From contig NZ_FOZW01000007.1 of the NCBI RefSeq assembly GCF_900116195.1, positions 124,001-188,000 of the forward strand: 64,000 nucleotides of DNA, written 5' to 3'. The notes beneath the pieces are model-generated. The model saw only the letters and a program-made list of their open reading frames with translations, did not search any database and was not told the origin of the DNA. The translations under genes were made by a program, and so were the position numbers. Numbering within the stretch: the stretch's first letter is position 1; every line of letters starts with the position of its first letter. Positions 54,679 through 64,000 of the stretch are shown here, one piece after another. The stretch is from Alloyangia pacifica (GTDB lineage Bacteria; Pseudomonadota; Alphaproteobacteria; Rhodobacterales; Rhodobacteraceae).

Positions 54679-55448
54679 GGGGCGATCCGGCGCGGCCTGC
54701 GGCGGCGCATCAGCACCATGTCCTTGAGCTGTCCCTTGAGGCCGCGCGGCGGCAGGATCTCGCGATCCATCTCGAAGGTCGCGCCGGTGAGCGCCGGATC
54801 GGTGTTCAGCGCCAGCGCGACACCCCAGGCGGCCGCCTGCTCGGGCGGCAGCCCGTCAGGGATGCCCATCGCGGTGCGCAGCATTCCGGGCATCCAGTCG
54901 GTGATGACGATGCCGGGAAAGCGGTCGGCAAGATCGGCGATCAGCGCGCGGGTGAAGATGCGCGCCGCCCCCTTGGACACCGAATAGGCCGAGGACGCGG
55001 GCAGCGGCGCGAGATCGGCGAAGGTGGCGACATTGAGGATCCGCCCGCGCCCGCTCTCGACCATATCCTCGAGAGCGGCGCGGCTGCAGGCGACGGTGCC
55101 GCCGAGGTTGGTGGCCACGGTCTCCATGAAGCTCTCGACGCTTTCATCGAGGATGTCGCGGCGCGGGTAGCTGGCGGCGTTGTTGATCAGCAGCGCGACG
55201 GGGCCGTTTTCGGAGCGGATGCGGGCAAAAGCCTCGGCGACCTCCTCCGGGTTCGCAACATCGGCGGGGTAGAGGTGGAAGCGTCCCGACGCGGCGCCGG
55301 CGCGGGTCTCCTCCAGCGCGGCGCGGCGGCGGCCGAGACCGGCCACGGTGAAGCCGCGCCGGGTCAGCTCGAGCGCCATGGCACGGCCGAGGCCAGAGCC
55401 CGCGCCGGTCACCACGGCGATGCCGTCCTCGGGGGTCAGCGTGGTCAT
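54675..55448 (-). CDS. SDR family oxidoreductase
   Basis: 257 residues, classical SDR. Seen: AVVTGAGSGLGRAMALEL, INNAASYPR, and YSVSK active site. Overlaps the GMC gene start by 4 bp. It is the last gene of a three-gene minus operon with an acyltransferase and a GMC oxidoreductase. Confidence 0.9.
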   Translation of the reverse strand: MTTLTPEDGIAVVTGAGSGLGRAMALELTRRGFTVAGLGRRRAALEETRAGAASGRFHLYPADVANPEEVAEAFARIRSENGPVALLINNAASYPRRDILDESVESFMETVATNLGGTVACSRAALEDMVESGRGRILNVATFADLAPLPASSAYSVSKGAARIFTRALIADLADRFPGIVITDWMPGMLRTAMGIPDGLPPEQAAAWGVALALNTDPALTGATFEMDREILPPRGLKGQLKDMVLMRRRRPRRIAP

Positions 55449-57013
55449 GGGGCGCGCTCCTTGAGGATCGAGTCCGCCACGCGCAGGGCATTGGCGGCGA
55501 TGGTCAGGCTGGGGTTCACGCCCATCGAGCTGGGCATGAAGGAGGCGTCGGCCACCCGCAGGTTTCGCAGCCCGTGGGTGCGACAGTCGGCGTCCAGCAC
55601 CGAGGTGCCGGGGTCCGTGCCGAAGCGCAGTGTGCCCGAGGGGTGGCCGAAGTTCAGCTCGGGGCCATGCCCGAGGAACATGCGGCGCTGGCCCTTCAGC
55701 GCGCGCGAGATCGCCTTGCGGAAGGCGCGGCGGCGGGTCAGCAACTCCGGGTGCAGCGTGTAGTCCACCGACAGGCGGTGCGGCTCGGCGGGATCGTAGG
55801 TCACGCGGTTTTCGCGGTAGGGCAGGTCCTCGAGCAGGCCGACGAAGATCTGCGCATGGCCGAGCACCTGCGCCGCCGCTGCGGCGGGCAGGCGGGTGAG
55901 CTGGCCGAGGCCGGGCAGGTGGCGGAGCCGCGAGCGGGCCAGCATCCGGTTGAGGTAGAAGGTGATCTCGCCGTAGGACGCCCGGATCCCCATGGCCTGC
56001 ACCGTGCCCATGCGGGTGCCGCCGGCGTGGTAGAGATCGCGCAGCGAGATGGCCTTGGTGGGGCCGCTGTCAGGGGTGCCGCGCGGCGGCCAGAGGGCAA
56101 ACATCTCGTTGAGGTGGAACATCAGGTTGCGTCCCACCAGCCCGGAGCCATTGGCCGCGCCCTCCGGCCAGGCCTCGCAGGCCGAGGCGAGCAGGATGCG
56201 CGGCGAGTTCAGCGCACCTGCGGCCAGCACGTAGTTGCGGGCGCGGAACACATGGGTCTCGCCGTCGCGGCGAACCTCGACGCCCTCGACCCGCTCGTCG
56301 CTGCCCAGCAGACGCGTGACCTCGGCCCGGTCGAGCAGCATGGCGTTGCCAGTGGCCAGCGCCGGTTCCACTCCGGCGGAGCGTCCGTCCATCTTGCATG
56401 TCCGAGGACATTTGCTGCCGAGGCAGTTGAGGCAGTCTTCGGTGCGGTCGATGGCGGTATGGGCGTGGTAGGGATGCAGGCCGCCCGCCTCCATCGCGCG
56501 CATCAACGCGGTTTCGGTGGCGGTGAATGGCGGCGGCTCGTGCAGGGGCGGCGCGGGCTCGGGCGAGAGCGGGTCGGGAGTGCCATGGAGGCGGTAGAGC
56601 GCGCTCGCGCGGTCGTACCAGGGGCGCATGGCGTCGAAGCCGACGGGCCAGCCGCCGGACGGGTGGGGCAGGTCCGGCAGATCGTCGAGGTCGTGCCGCT
56701 CGGGCCGTTCCAGCGTCGCGGCGTAAAACACCGAGGAGCCGCCCGGTCCCGCACCGAGCGGCGCGTAGAAGGCGGACTCGACCCCGTTCACCCGGGCGTG
56801 CAGCGGCTCCGGCCAGAGCCCCCGCGCCAGCCGGGCCTCGGGAACGAAGATCTCGGACAGCCCATTGCGCGCGGCGCGCTGCCCGGCGGGGCCGCGTTCG
56901 AGAAAGAGCACCTTCTGGCCCGACTCGGCCAGTGCCCGGCCCAGCGTGCCGCCGCCGATGCCGGAGCCGATGACGATCGCGTCCCAGTGCATGTCGCTGA
57001 GCGGGTGGCTCAC
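55445..57013 (-). CDS. GMC family oxidoreductase with a four-cysteine cluster
   Basis: 522 residues. FAD-binding AIVIGSGIGGGTLGRAL near the N-terminus, NGVESAFYAPLGAGPGGSS, and C-terminal HPSGTLRFGTDPGTSVLD and SSMGVNPSLTIAANALRVAD, the GMC signature. CLNCLGSKCPRTC is a four-cysteine motif in this subfamily. Start is GTG at 57013, giving a 4-bp overlap with the acyltransferase stop; ATG at 56992 is an alternative. Oxidises an alcohol or sugar; substrate unknown. Confidence 0.87.
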   Translation of the reverse strand: MSHPLSDMHWDAIVIGSGIGGGTLGRALAESGQKVLFLERGPAGQRAARNGLSEIFVPEARLARGLWPEPLHARVNGVESAFYAPLGAGPGGSSVFYAATLERPERHDLDDLPDLPHPSGGWPVGFDAMRPWYDRASALYRLHGTPDPLSPEPAPPLHEPPPFTATETALMRAMEAGGLHPYHAHTAIDRTEDCLNCLGSKCPRTCKMDGRSAGVEPALATGNAMLLDRAEVTRLLGSDERVEGVEVRRDGETHVFRARNYVLAAGALNSPRILLASACEAWPEGAANGSGLVGRNLMFHLNEMFALWPPRGTPDSGPTKAISLRDLYHAGGTRMGTVQAMGIRASYGEITFYLNRMLARSRLRHLPGLGQLTRLPAAAAAQVLGHAQIFVGLLEDLPYRENRVTYDPAEPHRLSVDYTLHPELLTRRRAFRKAISRALKGQRRMFLGHGPELNFGHPSGTLRFGTDPGTSVLDADCRTHGLRNLRVADASFMPSSMGVNPSLTIAANALRVADSILKERAP

Positions 57014-59040
57014 AGTCCGGCCACCTTGGTGCCGAAGACCGGGGCGAAGAGATCGCGCAGGGCGCGGGCCGCGGTGTTGGTGATATGGTTGTTGTCGAAG
57101 TACCAGCCGGTTCCGCCCTGCAGCGCGTGGCACGCCTCTGCGTCGCAGAAGCGCGGCCAGGTGTCGATGAAGGCGATCTCGCCCGCCTCGGCCAAGGCGC
57201 GCCAAGGCGCCTCTGCCTCGCTCACCCGCTGGGCGAGGGCTGCGCGGGGCATGTCGGGATCGGTGACCGGCGTCTGCGCCAGCGGCCAACCGGCATGCGC
57301 GGCCTCGCGCGCGGCGCGGCGGCTGTCGTAATTCGGGATCTCGGGCGGCTGGCGCAGGGCGATGACCTGCACGCCGGTCTGCCGAAGGTCTTCGACCGTG
57401 GCACGCGCCGCCGCGGCGACGATCTGCGACTGCGGCGCCTCCGCCGGGGTCGGGGCGTCCGCGGGAAACAGGGTGATCGTGTTGCCCGCGTCCAGCCCGA
57501 TGCCGGAGCCCTGGGCGTAATAGGTCCAGCGGCCGATCAGCGCGATCCTCTGAAGACCTTCCAGGGCGGGCAGCGCCTGGCGGATCTGCAGGTTGGCCTG
57601 GGTGCAGGCATGGTCCTGCGCCGGGGTGGCGGCGCTCTCGGTCTTGCGCAGGCCGAAAAGCGGCGGGCAGCCGGCGCGCCAGACGATCAGCCCGGGTACC
57701 CCGGCCTCATGGGCGGCAAGATCGAGCCCCTCCTTGAAGGCCCTGACGTGGCTGTCCCCCCAGACCAGCACCTGCGGCGCCCCCTCGGGGCCGATCGGGC
57801 AGGTCTCGATGCCCATCAGCGGGCCGGAAGACGGCGTGGTGCAGCGGCTCCAGTCCTGCAGGAAGTCCGCCGAAGCGGCGATATGCGGGCGTGCCGCGGG
57901 GCCGAAGCGCCCGGCCAGCCCGTCGCCGAGGTAGAGCCAGGCGCCGATGGCCAGCGTTGCCGCAGAGGCCATCGCGGTCCCCGCGAAGACCGCGATTCCG
58001 GGCAGGCGGGCACGGCGCATCGGGGTTTCCACGAAGCGCCAGGACAGCCAGGCCAGCACCACCGAGAGCGCCGCCCAGCACAGCGCCTCGGCCGGGCCCG
58101 CATATTCGCCGCGCAGGTAGAGCGAGAGCACCAGCACCGGCCAGTGCCAGAGGTAGAGCGAGTAGGAGATACGCCCGAAGAACAGGGCGGCGGGATGCGA
58201 CAGCGCACGGTTCACCGGATTGTCGCCGGTGCCGCTGCCGATCAGCAGCGCCGCGCCGAGTACCGGAACAATCGCCAGCAGGCCGGGAAAGAGCGGCCCG
58301 GCCGGCACCAGCACCGCCGCGCCAAGGACCAACGCCAACCCGGTCCAGCTCAGCACCGGGTGGCCCCGCCAGACGCGGCCGGTCTCCAGCCCCCAGATCG
58401 CCAGCAGCACGCCGGACAGCAGCTCCCAGGCGCGGAAGGGAAAGAGGTAGAAAGCAGCACCGGGCTGGCTGGGGGTCGCGAGGATCGACGAGGCGAGCGA
58501 GGCGGCCCAGATCGTCACCAGGGCCATCAGCAGCAGCCTGCGGTTGCGCGCCAGCGCGAGGATCAGCAGCGGCAGGAAGATGTAGAACTGTTCCTCGACC
58601 GCCAGCGACCACGTATGCAGCAGCGGCTTGGTTTCTGCGCCGGTGTCGAAATAGCCTTCCTGCCGGAAGAACAGCACGTTCGACAGGTAGACCGTGGCGG
58701 CGATCAGCGACTTGCCGAACTCGCGGAACTCGAAGGGCAGCAGCAGCGCCGCGCTCAGTGCCGCGGTGACCAGCGCCATGAGGAAGAAGGCCGGGGCGAG
58801 CCGGCGGAAGCGGCGCAGGTAGAAGGCACCGAGACGGATCCTGCCCTCGGCCTCGTACTCGCGCCAGAGGATGCCGCCGATCAGGAAGCCGGAAATGACG
58901 AAGAACACGTCGACGCCGGTGAAGCCGCCGCCGAGCCAGGGCAGGCCGAAATGATAGAGCACCACCGACAGGACAGCCACGGCGCGCAGACCGTCGATGT
59001 CGGCGCGGTAGGGCATGGGCGCATGTGCGGGATCATGCAT
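57010..59040 (-). CDS. OatA-like acyltransferase with C-terminal SGNH domain
   Basis: 676 residues. About eleven helices in the acyltransferase-3 domain: YRADIDGLRAVAVLSVVLYH, FTGVDVFFVISGFLIG, HTWSLAVEEQFYIF; then a periplasmic SGNH-type domain (QVLVWGDSHVRAFKEG, and DNNHITNTAA near the end). O-acetylates or O-acylates cell-surface sugars. ATG at 59040 has GGAGGCGG upstream; an internal ATG at 59016 is possible. First gene of the acyltransferase-GMC-SDR operon. Confidence 0.9.
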   Translation of the reverse strand: MHDPAHAPMPYRADIDGLRAVAVLSVVLYHFGLPWLGGGFTGVDVFFVISGFLIGGILWREYEAEGRIRLGAFYLRRFRRLAPAFFLMALVTAALSAALLLPFEFREFGKSLIAATVYLSNVLFFRQEGYFDTGAETKPLLHTWSLAVEEQFYIFLPLLILALARNRRLLLMALVTIWAASLASSILATPSQPGAAFYLFPFRAWELLSGVLLAIWGLETGRVWRGHPVLSWTGLALVLGAAVLVPAGPLFPGLLAIVPVLGAALLIGSGTGDNPVNRALSHPAALFFGRISYSLYLWHWPVLVLSLYLRGEYAGPAEALCWAALSVVLAWLSWRFVETPMRRARLPGIAVFAGTAMASAATLAIGAWLYLGDGLAGRFGPAARPHIAASADFLQDWSRCTTPSSGPLMGIETCPIGPEGAPQVLVWGDSHVRAFKEGLDLAAHEAGVPGLIVWRAGCPPLFGLRKTESAATPAQDHACTQANLQIRQALPALEGLQRIALIGRWTYYAQGSGIGLDAGNTITLFPADAPTPAEAPQSQIVAAAARATVEDLRQTGVQVIALRQPPEIPNYDSRRAAREAAHAGWPLAQTPVTDPDMPRAALAQRVSEAEAPWRALAEAGEIAFIDTWPRFCDAEACHALQGGTGWYFDNNHITNTAARALRDLFAPVFGTKVAGL

Positions 59041-59333
59041 GCGCGGTGCCGCCTCCGGTGGCCGGGCGCGCGAGCGGGATGGAACCCGGCAGGAGGTTCT
59101 TGGCAGGGATCGGGGCAAGGATCGGGGCGGGTCTGGACATAAACGAAACCGGAGCTCGGACAAAACGGGCGCGCCTCACGCCCCCGCAGAAGCACGTCGG
59201 CGACTATAGGAACGCGGACGGAACTGCTGCAAGGAAAACGCGGCTCGCGGGAGACTAGCCGCAGAAGTGTTGCGAAACTGCGAGGCCGACGCAAAAATAT
59301 CGGTCAGGGGAACGGTGCGGAGCGCAGATAAGT

Positions 59334-59978
59334 ATGAGTGACGAGGGTATCTCGGCCAACAAGCCGGATTGGACGCGCGAGCAGGTGCGGGGCCTCTGGG
59401 ATCCCGGCTACCGGCAACTGCGGGCGATCCGCCGCTACCAGGCGGCGCGGGAAAGGGGCGGCATCGCGGCTGGTCTGTTGGCGAAATACTGGGTGCTGTC
59501 GCACTGGCTCTGGTCTCTGATGACGCAATGCGAGCTGCATCTCAACACCCGGATCGGGGGCGGGCTGCGGCTGCCGCATCCGCAGGGGATCGTTGTGCAT
59601 CCCGACGCGGAGATCGGCGTCAACTGCCTGCTCTTTCACCAGGTGACGCTGGCGGGTCGGGTGGTGCTCGGTGGGCATGTGGACGTGGGTGCCGGGGCAA
59701 AGATCCTCGGTCCGGTCACCATCGGCGATCACGCGGAGATCGGCGCCAACGCGGTGGTCACCCGTGACGTGCCGCCGGGCGCGGTGGTTGCCGGGGTGCC
59801 AGCCCGGGTGATCTCGTACCGACGTCGTCCGTGTCCCGACCCGGGCCCGGACACGGCGTCAGCCGCTGCCCCGGACGGGGACGCAGAGATCACGGAAACG
59901 CCGGGGGCTTTCCAGGGCGTCCCTGCGCGATCCACTCGTACACCTGCGCCACCTGCGCGGCCTTCTGCGCCCAGGTGA
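59334..59978 (+). CDS. Hexapeptide-repeat acyltransferase (serine acetyltransferase-like)
   Basis: 214 residues. A helical N-terminus is followed by left-handed beta-helix repeats: GGGLRLPHPQGIVVHPDAEIG, VVLGGHVDVGAGAKI, DHAEIGANAVVTRDVPPGAV. The last ~45 residues are Pro/Ala-rich and disordered and read over the 3' end of the opposite GT4 gene. Likely sugar O-acetyltransferase rather than CysE, as it lacks the long N-terminal domain. Confidence 0.87.
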   Translation: MSDEGISANKPDWTREQVRGLWDPGYRQLRAIRRYQAARERGGIAAGLLAKYWVLSHWLWSLMTQCELHLNTRIGGGLRLPHPQGIVVHPDAEIGVNCLLFHQVTLAGRVVLGGHVDVGAGAKILGPVTIGDHAEIGANAVVTRDVPPGAVVAGVPARVISYRRRPCPDPGPDTASAAAPDGDAEITETPGAFQGVPARSTRTPAPPARPSAPR

Positions 59979-61197
59979 ACCGTGCGTGCACCCGCTCCCG
60001 CGCGGCCTGCGCCATGGCTGGCAGCGGGGCGGGGTCCGCGGCGAGCGCCTCCAGCGCGGCGGCGAAGGCCGAGATGATGCCGGGACGGTCGCTGCAGGGC
60101 AGCTTGAACCCCGTGCCCTCGGTGACCAGCTCGCCGGGGCCGGCGTAGTCGACGATCATCGGCACCACCCCCAGCGCCATGGCCTCGAGCACGACGCCGC
60201 CGCCGAACTCGCGGATCGAGGGGAAGGGCAGGAGGTGGCAGCGGCACAGCACGTCCTGCACCTCGTGGTGGTCGAGCCAGCCGTGGAAGGTGACCGCCTG
60301 TGTGACCCCAAGGGCGGCAGCACGCGCCTCGAGGCTGGCCCGAAGCGGTCCGTCGCCGACCATCTCGAGCGTCATCCGGCCGTCCCGGAGCAGCGGCGCG
60401 GCGGCCTCGAGCAGCATGTCCGGCCCCTTGTAAGGCACCATCCGCCCGACGAAGGCGGCGCGCAGCGCGCCGGGCTCGGGGGCGGCCCGCTTGTTGAAGC
60501 GCGTGGGGTCGATGCCGTTTTCCGGCAGGTAGATCAGCTTGTCGCGATAGCGCGCGGGAATCTCCGAGGCGGTGTGCTGCGAGCCGGCAAGGATCGCGGA
60601 GGCCGACCGGAGCGTCGCTCCGCGGCCGGGCATCGCCTTGTAGGCGCCGCGCAGGTAGCTCAGCCATTCCCGCTCGCGCCGGCGTTCCGCGTCGAACCCC
60701 TTCGGCCAGGGCACGCCGCCGTTGAGCGGGCCCAGCACGAAGGGCACCCCGGCGCGCGCGCAGCGTCCGGCGAGCGGCGAGGCGACGGTGGGGCTGAGCG
60801 GGGTGATGCGATGCACCAGGTCCCAGGCATGGTTGCGGATGCCGGGGCCGAAGGCCTTCCAAACCAGCTGTTCGAAATAGGGGTAACTGAGAGCGTTGAC
60901 CGCCTGAACCATGGTCCAGCCCTTGCCCTCGCCCATGCGCAGCACTTCGGCGAGTTTCCACAGCGGGCGGGCGAACGCCTCGGAGTCGATGGCGGTGAAG
61001 TCCCGGCCCTCGACCTGCCCCGCGCGGATGAAGGCGTCGCGGTTGCGGACCTGGGTGACGATGTGCACCTCGGCGACCTCGCGCAGTGCCGTCGCCAGCG
61101 ACCAGCCGACCAGCGGCACGCTGACCCACTCGGGATTGGCGGCCTCGGCGATCGCCAGGACGCGGGGTTTCCGGGGTGATGTCATCTGAGCAATCAT
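59890..61197 (-). CDS. Glycosyltransferase family 4
   Basis: About 435 residues. Seen: PRVLAIAEAANPEWVSVPLV, GPLNGGVPWP, AAFVGRMVPYKGPDMLLEA, and EX7E in EFGGGVVLEAMALG. ATG at 61197 chosen; another at 61185 is possible. Separated from the polymerase by 19 bp, on the same strand. Confidence 0.9.
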   Translation of the reverse strand: MIAQMTSPRKPRVLAIAEAANPEWVSVPLVGWSLATALREVAEVHIVTQVRNRDAFIRAGQVEGRDFTAIDSEAFARPLWKLAEVLRMGEGKGWTMVQAVNALSYPYFEQLVWKAFGPGIRNHAWDLVHRITPLSPTVASPLAGRCARAGVPFVLGPLNGGVPWPKGFDAERRREREWLSYLRGAYKAMPGRGATLRSASAILAGSQHTASEIPARYRDKLIYLPENGIDPTRFNKRAAPEPGALRAAFVGRMVPYKGPDMLLEAAAPLLRDGRMTLEMVGDGPLRASLEARAAALGVTQAVTFHGWLDHHEVQDVLCRCHLLPFPSIREFGGGVVLEAMALGVVPMIVDYAGPGELVTEGTGFKLPCSDRPGIISAFAAALEALAADPAPLPAMAQAARERVHARFTWAQKAAQVAQVYEWIAQGRPGKPPAFP

Positions 61198-61216
61198 CTG
61201 AAACGGGAGGAAAGGG

Positions 61217-62611
61217 CTAGAGCACGGACTGCCAGCCCAGCTTCTTGGGCTGATCCGGGGCAACAAACTGGCTGCGCCGGGTCTTCAGCGACTCGGCGTA
61301 ACCGGTGAGGGCGCCGGCGACGAGCCAGGTCAGCGGTGTGAGCGTGGCATTGGGCACCATGTCCGACAGGTTGATCGCCAGGAGCAGCGAGAGCGGCGCG
61401 ATGAAGGGCGAGATCGCGTCGTGCCCGCGTGTGGTGCTTTCCCGCCAGAGCAGCAGCAGCGGCAACAGCAGCAGCCCGAACTCGGCGAGGAAGCCGACCC
61501 AGCCGTAGACCCCGATGACGATGATCCAGCGGCCGTCGGTCACAGTCAGGATAGCGCCGCTGACCGGGTCGAGGATGTGGTTGCGCCCCCAGCTGCCCCA
61601 GCCGAACACCGGCTTTTCGTAGGCGCGGTCGAGCAGGGTGTTCTCGTTGTCGAAGCGGAAATCCAGCGAGTAGGCGCGCTCGGGGTCGATCTTCGCGGCC
61701 TGGGCGAGGATGGTCTGCTCGGGCACGAGGTGCGTGCCCTTCAGGACCGGGTAGGTGATCGCCATCAGCCCGATCAGGATCGCCACGCGGATCTGGGCCA
61801 TGCGGCTCAGCAGCAACACCGCCGGGATCAGCAAAACCGCGAAGATCAGCGCGCCGAGCGATTTGGCCAGAACGAGGATCAGCGTCAGCCAGAGGGCCGC
61901 CATCAGCATCTTCATGTTGCGCTCGACCCGCCAGAGGGCCCAGGCCGAGACCGCGGCGGTCATCATGAAGAAGGCGACCCAGAGGCCGTGGTAGAGGAAC
62001 ACCACCGGGCGGTAGCCGTCGGCCCGGATCGATTGGCCGAAGAGGTGCTGGTAGTAGCCGTAGACCCAGTTGTTCAGCTGCGGCGAGAGCCGCATTTCGA
62101 CCAGCATCGGCAGCGTGTAGAACAGCCCGCCCCAGATCAGCGCCACCAGCAGGTGCCGCTGCGCGCCCCCCTGTGCCAGGAACTGGCGCGCCAGCAGGAA
62201 GGGCAGCACCAGCAGCACCTGCTGCAGCACCAACGCCACCCCGTCCTTGATCGTCAGCCCGGGCAGGCCGATCTGGCCGTAGAAGACCGGCTCGGTGTTG
62301 GTCACTGCCGTGAGAGCCGGGGAGAACACGTAGGTGATCAGCAGGACCTTCCCGGGCAGCGAGCGCGGCAGCAATCCGCCCGGCATGCCGTAGCGCCAGA
62401 GGCAGAAGGCGAAAGCGGTGAGCGCCGGGATGTTGTGCTTGGTCAGCGGCGGGAACATCGGCAGGTCGAAAACCGCCGGGGGTTCGGGAAGGATCAGGTA
62501 GCCCGCCAGCAGCGCGGCGACCAGCGCCCGGTCGGGCGCCATGCGGCGGAACAGGACGATCGTGACGATCGGCCAGAGCGCCAGCATCAGAAAGGCAAGA
62601 GGGTTCGGCAT
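61217..62611 (-). CDS. O-antigen polymerase/ligase-like membrane protein
   Basis: 464 residues with about 11-12 hydrophobic helices and a long periplasmic loop. FGWGSWGRN and the helix pattern fit the Wzy/WaaL group. Likely polymerises lipid-linked repeat units at the periplasmic side. Heads a two-gene unit with the GT4 gene. Confidence 0.8.
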   Translation of the reverse strand: MPNPLAFLMLALWPIVTIVLFRRMAPDRALVAALLAGYLILPEPPAVFDLPMFPPLTKHNIPALTAFAFCLWRYGMPGGLLPRSLPGKVLLITYVFSPALTAVTNTEPVFYGQIGLPGLTIKDGVALVLQQVLLVLPFLLARQFLAQGGAQRHLLVALIWGGLFYTLPMLVEMRLSPQLNNWVYGYYQHLFGQSIRADGYRPVVFLYHGLWVAFFMMTAAVSAWALWRVERNMKMLMAALWLTLILVLAKSLGALIFAVLLIPAVLLLSRMAQIRVAILIGLMAITYPVLKGTHLVPEQTILAQAAKIDPERAYSLDFRFDNENTLLDRAYEKPVFGWGSWGRNHILDPVSGAILTVTDGRWIIVIGVYGWVGFLAEFGLLLLPLLLLWRESTTRGHDAISPFIAPLSLLLAINLSDMVPNATLTPLTWLVAGALTGYAESLKTRRSQFVAPDQPKKLGWQSVL

Positions 62612-62915
62612 ACCTTGTGCGACCCGTGAACCAGACTACTCAAAACAGCCTTCCGGGCAGCACACCCATGCGCGCGGAGCAGGTGTCAGACCTATCATGC
62701 GCGGCGATCCCTGTCGCCTGCGGAGCGGCAGGAATGTCGGCGATCAGGCGGATTTGGCACAGTTTGCCCGAAGACGCGGGGTCACGGCTGGCCGATGGTG
62801 TCGCACTTGGCGTAAATCGCCGCGAAACCGCAGGATTGTTCTTTTGGAGACATGATCCTGCCCGATTGGAGGTGCAGCCTTTCTTTGGGGAAGGTTTCAG
62901 GAGCACGAGTGCGGG
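62612..62915. other. Divergent promoter region
   Basis: 304 bp between the polymerase and the final GT4 gene. No further gene is supported. It contains a TGGCAC...TTGC string with the wrong spacing for sigma-54. Confidence 0.4.
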
Positions 62916-64000
62916 ATGGGTCGTCGGCCTCTCAAGATCGCTTATCTGAGTGACTTCTCGGCACGCGACCGGAATCTCTATTCGGGCGGCAACGCGCGCA
63001 TCCACGATGCGCTGCAGGCCCACGCAGGGGAGGTGACGATCCTGCCGACGGACTGGGGCCCTGCCGAGCCGCTGCGCCGTGCGATCCTCGCCTTGCCCGA
63101 TACCCTCAGCCTGCGGCTTCGGTGGCGCGCCCAGACAGCGCTGGCGCCACTGGTGGCGCGCCGGATCGAGTCGGCGCTGCGACAGGACCGCTACGACGTG
63201 CTATTCGCGGCCTATGCCTTCCAGTCGCTGCGCGGGCTGCGGCTGCCCTACCCGATGACCGTCGCTTACACCTCGGACGCCACGCACAGCATCTACCGGG
63301 GATCCGAAATCGGCCAGGCGCACCCGGGGCTGATCCCGGGCGGACGGCTGTTCGACGCCTGGGTCGAGCGCGCCGAGGCGGAGGTGTTCCGCCGTGCCGA
63401 CCTGCTGCTCTGGCCCTCGCAATGGCTGATGGACAAGAGCGCGGCGCGTTACTGCCTGTCCGGGGACAGCATGCATCTGGTGCCCTGGGGTGCCAATATC
63501 CCGCCGCCTCCGCCGCCCGCGCAGCGCCCGATCTCGCGCTCGGCGCCGGTGCACCTTCTGGTCGTGGGCCGCAACTGGGTGGCCAAGGGCGGTCCGGTGG
63601 CGCAGGAGGTCATGTGCCTGCTGCGCGCCCGCGGCATCGACGCGCGGCTGACGGTGATCGGCTGCGTGCCGCCGCCGGAAGCGCGCGGTCCCCATACCGA
63701 GGTGCACCCGCAGCTCGACAAGGCCGTGCCGGAACAGGCGGCGCTGTTCCAGCAGCTTTATGCCCGCGCGCATTTCACCGTCATGGCCAGCTTCGAGAGC
63801 TACGGTTTTGCCTTCTGTGAGGCCTCGGCGCATGGCGTGCCCTCGCTCTGCCTCCGCATCGGCGGGGTTCCGGTGCGCGACGGGATCAACGGCTTTGCGC
63901 TGCCGCCCGGCAGCGGCGCGGAGGATTTTGCCGCGCGCATCCTGGCCTGCCTCGACGCGCCGGACAGCTACGCCGCGCTGGTGCGCAGCAGCCGTGCCGA
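62916..64000 (+). CDS. Glycosyltransferase family 4 (3' end beyond the window)
   Basis: The frame is open from ATG 62916 to the window end: at least 361 residues, beginning MGRRPLKIAYLSDFSARDRN. Seen: LLVVGRNWVAKGG and EX7E in ESYGFAFCEASAHGVP, GT4 signatures. AGGAG lies upstream. The stop codon is outside the window. Confidence 0.85.
   Translation, partial: MGRRPLKIAYLSDFSARDRNLYSGGNARIHDALQAHAGEVTILPTDWGPAEPLRRAILALPDTLSLRLRWRAQTALAPLVARRIESALRQDRYDVLFAAYAFQSLRGLRLPYPMTVAYTSDATHSIYRGSEIGQAHPGLIPGGRLFDAWVERAEAEVFRRADLLLWPSQWLMDKSAARYCLSGDSMHLVPWGANIPPPPPPAQRPISRSAPVHLLVVGRNWVAKGGPVAQEVMCLLRARGIDARLTVIGCVPPPEARGPHTEVHPQLDKAVPEQAALFQQLYARAHFTVMASFESYGFAFCEASAHGVPSLCLRIGGVPVRDGINGFALPPGSGAEDFAARILACLDAPDSYAALVRSSRA

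Noticed and set aside
62755-62767. A sigma-54-like string TGGCACAGTTTGC upstream of the final GT4 gene
   Set aside because: The GG to GC distance is 8, not 10, bases, so it does not fit a sigma-54 promoter.

Overview
The window is GC-rich throughout. Gene content and order (hemD, a COG4223 membrane protein and hemY in a row; a DUF2853 gene; a Hint-domain protein; standalone kdsD-kdsB-kdsA) point to an alphaproteobacterium of the Rhodobacteraceae/Roseobacter group. This is inferred from gene content only; there is no rRNA gene in the window.

Positions 1-23,200 are mostly chromosomal housekeeping. They hold the end of a phytase/esterase-like gene, a universal stress protein with a Na+/alanine symporter, a tsaD-gpsA-YciI-EVE-DUF1761 operon, divergent hemD-COG4223-hemY, a tRNA-Thr(CGT), a small AT-richer patch with one short gene, lrgAB, the Kdo genes kdsD-kdsB-kdsA, a Hint protein, zinT with a Zur-like palindrome, a GNAT acetyltransferase, an SH3-like secreted protein, a glyoxylate reductase-type dehydrogenase, rfbD, an unrecognised acidic protein, and leuA. 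Upstream of leuA is an apparently leaderless, leucine-rich leader peptide that looks like an attenuator.

Positions 23,300-64,000 are a large surface-polysaccharide locus. It has a flippase (Wzx), a polymerase/ligase-like membrane protein (Wzy), a chain-length regulator (Wzz), a BY-type tyrosine kinase, four GT4 and three GT2 glycosyltransferases, a WecG/TagA-type glycosyltransferase, an O-acyltransferase, a hexapeptide acetyltransferase, and several Gfo/Idh/MocA, SDR and GMC oxidoreductases. One of these is a Gfo/Idh-SDR fusion. A secreted SGNH / glycosidase-like / RTX-repeat protein opens the locus.

Inside this locus, on the + strand, is a tight four-gene unit: a type I PKS (KS-AT-KR-DH-ACP-TE), a GT2 glycosyltransferase, an NRPS-like protein (formyltransferase, half condensation domain, adenylation domain interrupted by a luciferase-like monooxygenase, PCP) and a phosphopantetheinyl transferase. 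Gaps between these genes are 1-5 bp. The arrangement suggests a small acyl/aminoacyl product made and glycosylated together with, or attached to, the exported polysaccharide. The product cannot be read from the sequence. The same locus also has repeated 4-bp start/stop overlaps, marking minus-strand operons at 47.2-53.6 kb and 54.7-59.0 kb. The window ends inside a GT4 gene.
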